Positions 61,802 to 64,000 of a DNA stretch of 64,000 nt are shown piece by piece (within the stretch, counting starts at the first letter, position 1; each line of letters starts with the position of its first letter). The notes under the pieces were generated by a model, which was given only the letters and a program-made list of their open reading frames with translations, ran no database searches and was not told where the DNA came from. The position numbers and the translations under genes were made by a program. This stretch comes from Nitrospirota bacterium. GTDB lineage: Bacteria > Nitrospirota > Nitrospiria > Nitrospirales > Nitrospiraceae. The DNA is taken from contig JAUXQT010000096.1 of NCBI GenBank assembly GCA_030682135.1, positions 1 to 64,000 on the forward strand. The letters run 5' to 3'.

Positions 61802-63292
61802 TTGAGCTCTCTTGTCTCACGCCCCACCGCCCTTAGTCAGGTACGGTGGGGCTTTTTTATTTTCTTTCAGTCTCTTGCGGCCTTGGTGGCCTTGTCGTTG
61901 TTGGCTGGCTGCGGTCCCTCCGTCAATCGGTATCTCCTCATTGAAGCCAGCCTTCGCGCCCACGACCCCAAGGGCGCCGATGCCATTGTCGCGGCAGCTG
62001 AGAAGGATTATGGCTCAAAAAGCCGCGTGCTCTACGGTATGGACCGAGGCATGACGCTTCAACTCGCCGGCGAGTATCAGCAAAGTAACGCGGTGCTCGA
62101 ACAGGCAGAGGATGAGGTTGATCGCCTCTACACGAGGAGGATCCGAACGGAAACACTCGCGTTCATGACGAGCGATGCGGCATTACCCTATGAGGGGGAT
62201 CACTATGAGCAGGTGCTCATCAATGTCTTGAAGGCCCTCAATTATGCGACGGTGGGCCAGTGGCAGGATGCGCTGGTCGAGGCCCGGCGTATCGATCATC
62301 GGCTTAATGTCCTGTCGGATCGGACCAAGGAGCAGAATGCCTATCGGGATGACGGTTTCGCTCGTTATCTGACCGGCATTCTGTATGAGAGCACCGGGGA
62401 TGTGAATAATGCGTTTATTGCCTATCGGAAGGCATACGAGACTCTTGAGGCGACCCGTGCATGGTCCCATACGGCCGTTCCTTCTCAGCTGCGAGCCGAT
62501 TTGCTACGAACGGCTGAGGCTCTGCACTTCACACAGGAGTTGGCCGAGTACCAACAGGCTTTTCCCGAGACGAGATGGGAGAGCAGTCAGGCGTTGCAAC
62601 AACTCGCTCAAGTGGTTGTGATCAGCTATAATGGCCGCGCGCCACACAAGGAGGATCAGTTTCTTGATCTGCCGATCAGTCTCGATGCCCTCCAGTTGGT
62701 GCTGTTGAATCGCGGAATTTCGCAATCGAATCGGCAATCCAATCGAGGAGTGGACACGGTTTTGTATGGACTGAATGGCCGAGTTGTTCGCGTGGCCTTA
62801 CCGAGGCTCGTTCCACAGAAGACGCACGTGAAGGGTGATCCCGTCAATCTGATTGCGGACAATGGTTCGCGGGTGACGATGAACACGGAGTTGGCACATA
62901 ACGTGACGGCGCAAGCAGAGAAAGCGCTGTCAGAACGAATGGCCGGCATCACCGTCAAGGCCCTTGCCCGTGGAGCCACAAAGTTCGCCATGGCCGAGGG
63001 AGCGACGAGAGGGGCGCAGCAGGCAGCGGGGAAGGATGCGGCGCCCTGGGTGGGCCTGCTCGTCGGACTATTGACGAAAGGACTGGCCGTGGCATCCGAG
63101 GAAGCAGACAAGCGGAGCTGGCAGACATTGCCCGACGAAATCCATCTTGCGCGGGTCTGGGTTCCCGCTGGCCGTTATCAGGTGCAGCATTCAGCCAGTG
63201 GGCCCCTTGACCCGATGAAGCCTGAAACCCCGCGGACCCTCTCTCTCGGACCAGGCGAAACGGCAGTCGTGATCCGACGGGTGATGCCATGA
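61802..63292 (+). CDS. COG3014-like lipoprotein with helical repeats
   Basis: Protein of up to 496 residues. The lipobox LLAGCGPSVNR is certain (Cys near 37), yet the only start that leaves a positively charged signal peptide is a TTG at 61802, with a weak ribosome-binding site. The helical front part (residues 45-220) has TPR-like units (RYLTGILYESTGDVNNAFIAYRKAY). A second part has VVVISYNGRAPHKEDQFLDLPIS and GLLVGLLTKGLAVASEEADKRSWQTLPDEIHLARVWVPAGRY. The same domain order is found in COG3014. It works with the LPP20/LpoB partners next to it; function unknown. It overlaps the next gene as ATGA. Confidence 0.78.
   Translation: MSSLVSRPTALSQVRWGFFIFFQSLAALVALSLLAGCGPSVNRYLLIEASLRAHDPKGADAIVAAAEKDYGSKSRVLYGMDRGMTLQLAGEYQQSNAVLEQAEDEVDRLYTRRIRTETLAFMTSDAALPYEGDHYEQVLINVLKALNYATVGQWQDALVEARRIDHRLNVLSDRTKEQNAYRDDGFARYLTGILYESTGDVNNAFIAYRKAYETLEATRAWSHTAVPSQLRADLLRTAEALHFTQELAEYQQAFPETRWESSQALQQLAQVVVISYNGRAPHKEDQFLDLPISLDALQLVLLNRGISQSNRQSNRGVDTVLYGLNGRVVRVALPRLVPQKTHVKGDPVNLIADNGSRVTMNTELAHNVTAQAEKALSERMAGITVKALARGATKFAMAEGATRGAQQAAGKDAAPWVGLLVGLLTKGLAVASEEADKRSWQTLPDEIHLARVWVPAGRYQVQHSASGPLDPMKPETPRTLSLGPGETAVVIRRVMP
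61821..61861 (+). terminator. Intrinsic terminator after lpoB, overlapping the next gene's start
   Basis: Arms GCCCCACCG (61821-61829) and CGGTGGGGC (61844-61852) pair perfectly and are followed by TTTTTTATTTTC. It is a textbook rho-independent terminator, 35 bp after the lpoB stop. It lies inside the coding sequence of the next gene if that gene starts at its only plausible codon (TTG at 61802). Confidence 0.85.
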
Positions 63293-64000
63293 GAGCCGGG
63301 TCATCGCTCATGAGCCGGATTGGCATGGCACTGATCGCGGTGTGTGCGCTCTCCGGCTGTTCCTGGTTTGGAGGGCACGGGAAGCCAGACTGGATCGACG
63401 GGGTGAGTACGGCCTATCCGTCCGGACAGTATCTTTTAGGTGTGGGACAGGCGGAAAATCGTGCGACAGCTGAAGATCGCGCCTATGCCGCGGTGGCCAG
63501 GATTTTTAAAGCCGAGGTGAGTGCGCAAGCCAAAGATTGGGAGTCGTATCTGCTGATCGAACAGAGAGGGCAGAGCAACGCTGAACGGCGTCTGACCCTC
63601 GACAATCTGACGACTGTGTCGACCGACAAAGTGTTGGAGAACGTCAAGATCGTTGACCGGTGGGTCGATGGACACAGCGGCCTCCATTATGCCTTGGCGG
63701 GGATGCAGCGATCGCAGGCAGAGGCCTCGTTCATGGAAAAGATCACCGAGCTGGACCGATCGATCGGAGACGATGTCGGTGAGGCTCACCGCCCCTCCGA
63801 TAAGTTGGCCAAAGCCAGAGCATTAAGACGGGCTGCCAGAAATCTGGTGCTGCGGGAGACCTATAATGCCGACCTTCGTGTGATTCGCCCGAGTGGGCAG
63901 GGCACAGCTGCGGCCTACCGCGTGAGCGAGCTCACGCATGAGCTCGAGCAATTCCTCGCGACGAATCTTGTGGTCGCAGTGGCGGTGACCGGCGATCAGG
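63289..64000 (+). CDS. LPP20-family lipoprotein, 3' end outside window
   Basis: Open to the window edge (237 codons). The start overlaps the previous stop as ATGA; an ATG at 63310 is possible too. Lipobox LSGCSW. The motif KPDWIDGVSTAYPSGQYLLGVGQAENRATAEDRAYAAVARIFKAEV is the LPP20 signature, followed by TTVSTDKVLENVKIVDRWVDGHSGLHYALAGMQR. It continues with a helical segment and another strand-rich part (LRVIRPSGQGTAAAYRVSE), so it is longer than the first LPP20 protein at 60559. It is a fourth member of the lipoprotein operon. Confidence 0.8.
   Translation, partial: MRAGSSLMSRIGMALIAVCALSGCSWFGGHGKPDWIDGVSTAYPSGQYLLGVGQAENRATAEDRAYAAVARIFKAEVSAQAKDWESYLLIEQRGQSNAERRLTLDNLTTVSTDKVLENVKIVDRWVDGHSGLHYALAGMQRSQAEASFMEKITELDRSIGDDVGEAHRPSDKLAKARALRRAARNLVLRETYNADLRVIRPSGQGTAAAYRVSELTHELEQFLATNLVVAVAVTGDQ

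Overview
The window looks like a chromosomal segment of a Nitrospira-like bacterium (phylum Nitrospirota). This is inferred from gene content, not from a marker gene: there is no rRNA, no tRNA and no nitrite oxidoreductase here. The pointers are a copper nitrite reductase (nirK), three DUF3365-type haem c proteins, a Hyf-type membrane module, a SbtA/SbtB bicarbonate system, pyruvate phosphate dikinase, split glycyl-tRNA synthetase (glyQ, glyS), heavy-metal RND efflux and many single-domain response regulators. Genes are dense, often joined by ATGA/GTGA/TAATG overlaps. I see no prophage, no CRISPR array and no complete insertion sequence.

Layout. 1-2.9 kb: the end of a hyfBC module. 3.2-6.2 kb: an exported cupredoxin-like protein, a HAF-repeat protein and a haem c DUF3365 protein. 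6.3-10.9 kb: an inorganic-carbon locus with sbtB, sbtA, a porin and, divergently, a small winged-helix-like gene overlapping a beta-carbonic anhydrase gene. 10.9-12.3 kb: a zinc-ribbon microprotein, a frame-broken receiver and an acetate-transporter-family protein. 12.5-19.2 kb, minus strand: a four-gene exported-protein operon (small protein, beta-barrel, solute-binding protein, DUF3365), nirK, a Crp/Fnr regulator and transketolase. 19.3-21.5 kb: an Fn3 lipoprotein, a TSUP exporter and an Rrf2 regulator. 21.8-33.6 kb, plus strand: glyQ, glyS, a strongly structured spacer, a two-pass membrane protein, ppdK, ribD, an esterase, an exported protein, an MFS transporter, a 38-residue membrane protein and ribE, most of them overlapping.

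33.8-39 kb is a signalling island: a NarL-type kinase/regulator pair, then separate receivers, zinc-ribbon microproteins and a PAS-like protein, some with altered catalytic residues. 39.1-44.9 kb is a CusCBA/CzcCBA-type efflux operon, followed by a Gdx/SugE exporter, a HigBA toxin-antitoxin pair, an RsuA-family pseudouridine synthase and a large beta-propeller lipoprotein. 49.7-55 kb is the most accessory part: a third DUF3365 gene, a 71-bp direct repeat on both sides of a zinc-finger gene, a pseudouridine-synthase remnant, a GIY-YIG nuclease, a PEP mutase-nucleotidyltransferase fusion (phosphonate synthesis) and a gene-poor gap of about 0.9 kb. 55-64 kb carries an FMN-binding protein, acetyl-CoA synthetase, a caspase-like TPR protein without its catalytic cysteine, and a cluster of LPP20/LpoB/COG3014 lipoproteins running off the end.

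Four copies of a dispersed inverted-repeat element occur between 45 and 58.5 kb; three of them begin at the stop codon of the preceding gene. The best candidates for undescribed biology are the zinc-ribbon/lone-receiver modules, the phosphonate fusion gene, the structured element after glyS, the 26-bp palindrome upstream of nirK and the pseudo-caspase.
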